Shown here piece by piece: positions 5,606-6,503 of a stretch of DNA of 6,503 nt. Positions within the stretch are counted from its first letter, which is position 1; each line of letters opens with the position of its first letter. A model generated the notes under the pieces. That model was not told where the DNA came from, made no database searches, and saw nothing but the letters and a program-made list of their open reading frames with translations. A program made the position numbers and the translations under genes. The stretch is from an uncultured Clostridia bacterium (GTDB lineage Bacteria > Bacillota > Clostridia > Oscillospirales > CAG-272), in contig CALGZV010000288.1 in the NCBI GenBank assembly GCA_937934385.1, forward strand, positions 1-6,503, in the 5' to 3' direction.

Positions 5606-6503
5606 TTACACGTTCATAATAACCGGAAGGATCATCGGCTTTCTCTTTGTTCTGCTGTACAGATATCTCGAAACATCGTCCTTAACATCAGACTTCATCT
5701 GAGTCCATTCTATAATTCCGTTATAGAGACAATCTTCAAGCGCACGGCGCGATATGTCGCGCACCTCCTCCATCATTTCCTCAGATTCACGTACATAAAC
5801 AAATCCGCGCGAAACGATATCAGGTCCGGAAACTATCGTGCGCTCGTCGGTATCGACGGTTGCGACAACAACAATAAGTCCGTCCTGTGAGAGATGTCTG
5901 CGGTCGCGAAGGACTATATTTCCGACGTCACCGACAACAGATCCGTCTACCATTATCCGTCCTGACGGTATACTTCCGTTAAAGCGCGCTCCGTCCGCAT
6001 CTATCTCAAGCACTTTTCCTATATCAGACACAAAAATATTCTGCGCCGGCATTCCCATATACTCGGCGATCTCCTTATGTGCAATCATATGCTTGTATTC
6101 GCCGTGAATGGGCATAAAATATTTCGGCTTTGTAAGCGCATGCATGAGCTTAAGTTCTTCCTGGCATGCATGGCCGGAAACATGTATCTCAAGCATCGCA
6201 TTTCTCCATACAGTCACTCCGTGACGGAGAAGCTCATTTATAATGCGGTCGACCATCTTCTCATTTCCGGGAATTGCGCTTGCACTTATTACGACGAGGT
6301 CTTTTTCGCCGAGAGCAATTTTGTCATGATCGCAGAACGCCATGCGGTACAGTGCGCTCATCGGCTCTCCCTGGCTCCCCGTCGTGATAACCGTCAGCTG
6401 TGAGGGGTTGTATTTCTTTATTTCATTGATATCGATCAAAACGCCCTTGGGAATGTCCATATATCCCAGTTCAATGGCAGCGCTGAGCACATTGAACATA
6501 CTG
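5606..6503 (-). CDS. rnj: Ribonuclease J, C-terminal part (5' end outside the window)
   Basis: RNase J is a metallo-beta-lactamase/beta-CASP nuclease of Bacillota with endonuclease and 5'-to-3' exonuclease activity in RNA decay and maturation. The window holds the last 298 codons of a protein usually near 550-600 residues. The frame runs through the window edge: a Ser codon precedes the Met at 6499, matching the family motif GRSM, so that Met is internal and not a start. Visible, counted from that Met, are TTGSQGEPMSAL (39-50), SGHA with His110, PIHGEY with His132, and the C-terminal domain ending KRKPMILPVIMNV. The two beta-CASP histidines are kept, favouring an active RNase J1-type enzyme. 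The N-terminal HxHxDH metal site cannot be checked here. A terminator follows directly. Confidence 0.95.
   Translation of the reverse strand, partial: SMFNVLSAAIELGYMDIPKGVLIDINEIKKYNPSQLTVITTGSQGEPMSALYRMAFCDHDKIALGEKDLVVISASAIPGNEKMVDRIINELLRHGVTVWRNAMLEIHVSGHACQEELKLMHALTKPKYFMPIHGEYKHMIAHKEIAEYMGMPAQNIFVSDIGKVLEIDADGARFNGSIPSGRIMVDGSVVGDVGNIVLRDRRHLSQDGLIVVVATVDTDERTIVSGPDIVSRGFVYVRESEEMMEEVRDISRRALEDCLYNGIIEWTQMKSDVKDDVSRYLYSRTKRKPMILPVIMNV

Overview
The window carries five protein genes, all on the minus strand. In transcription order (high to low coordinates) they are ribonuclease J (5' end outside the window), an M18 zinc aminopeptidase, a YbaK-type Cys-tRNA deacylase, adenylosuccinate lyase (purB) and adenylosuccinate synthetase (purA). 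RNase J, AGGAG-type ribosome binding sites, TATAAT-type promoters, stem-plus-T-run terminators and the protein sequences point to a low-to-mid GC Bacillota, probably a gut- or rumen-type Clostridia (Oscillospiraceae-like). That placement is inference from sequence character, not a database result.

Layout: 1-253 is non-coding and holds two strong intrinsic terminators facing left, downstream of purA. purB-purA (1581-3032 and 254-1528) are 52 nt apart with no terminator between them. They form the AMP branch of purine synthesis: PurA makes adenylosuccinate from IMP, and PurB cleaves it to AMP and fumarate. The aminopeptidase and ybaK (3832-5118 and 3337-3807) are 24 nt apart and form a second probable operon. 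RNase J ends at 5606 and is followed by a clear terminator.

The most interesting content is in the two larger intergenic gaps (3033-3336 and 5119-5605). Each holds one copy of a short non-coding element in the same orientation, upstream of an operon. Both copies have the same plan. A direct repeat of 11-12 bp flanks each element, perfect within an element but different between elements, and the two repeats start exactly 136 nt apart in both. Inside are about 60 nt of small perfect hairpins whose sequence differs between copies but whose arrangement is similar, then a 70-nt block 91% identical (64/70) that folds into one long imperfect hairpin. All six differences between the two blocks fall at unpaired positions of that hairpin. 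The direct repeats contain an extended -10 promoter box (TGnTATAAT, minus strand). In copy B the distal box also has a TTGACT -35 at 17 bp. The pattern suggests a miniature mobile element that inserts into -10 boxes, duplicates them, and so leaves a working promoter that now starts transcripts at the foot of a stable stem. I do not recognise a named family for it.

No tRNA, rRNA, CRISPR array, transposase gene or recognised riboswitch is visible.
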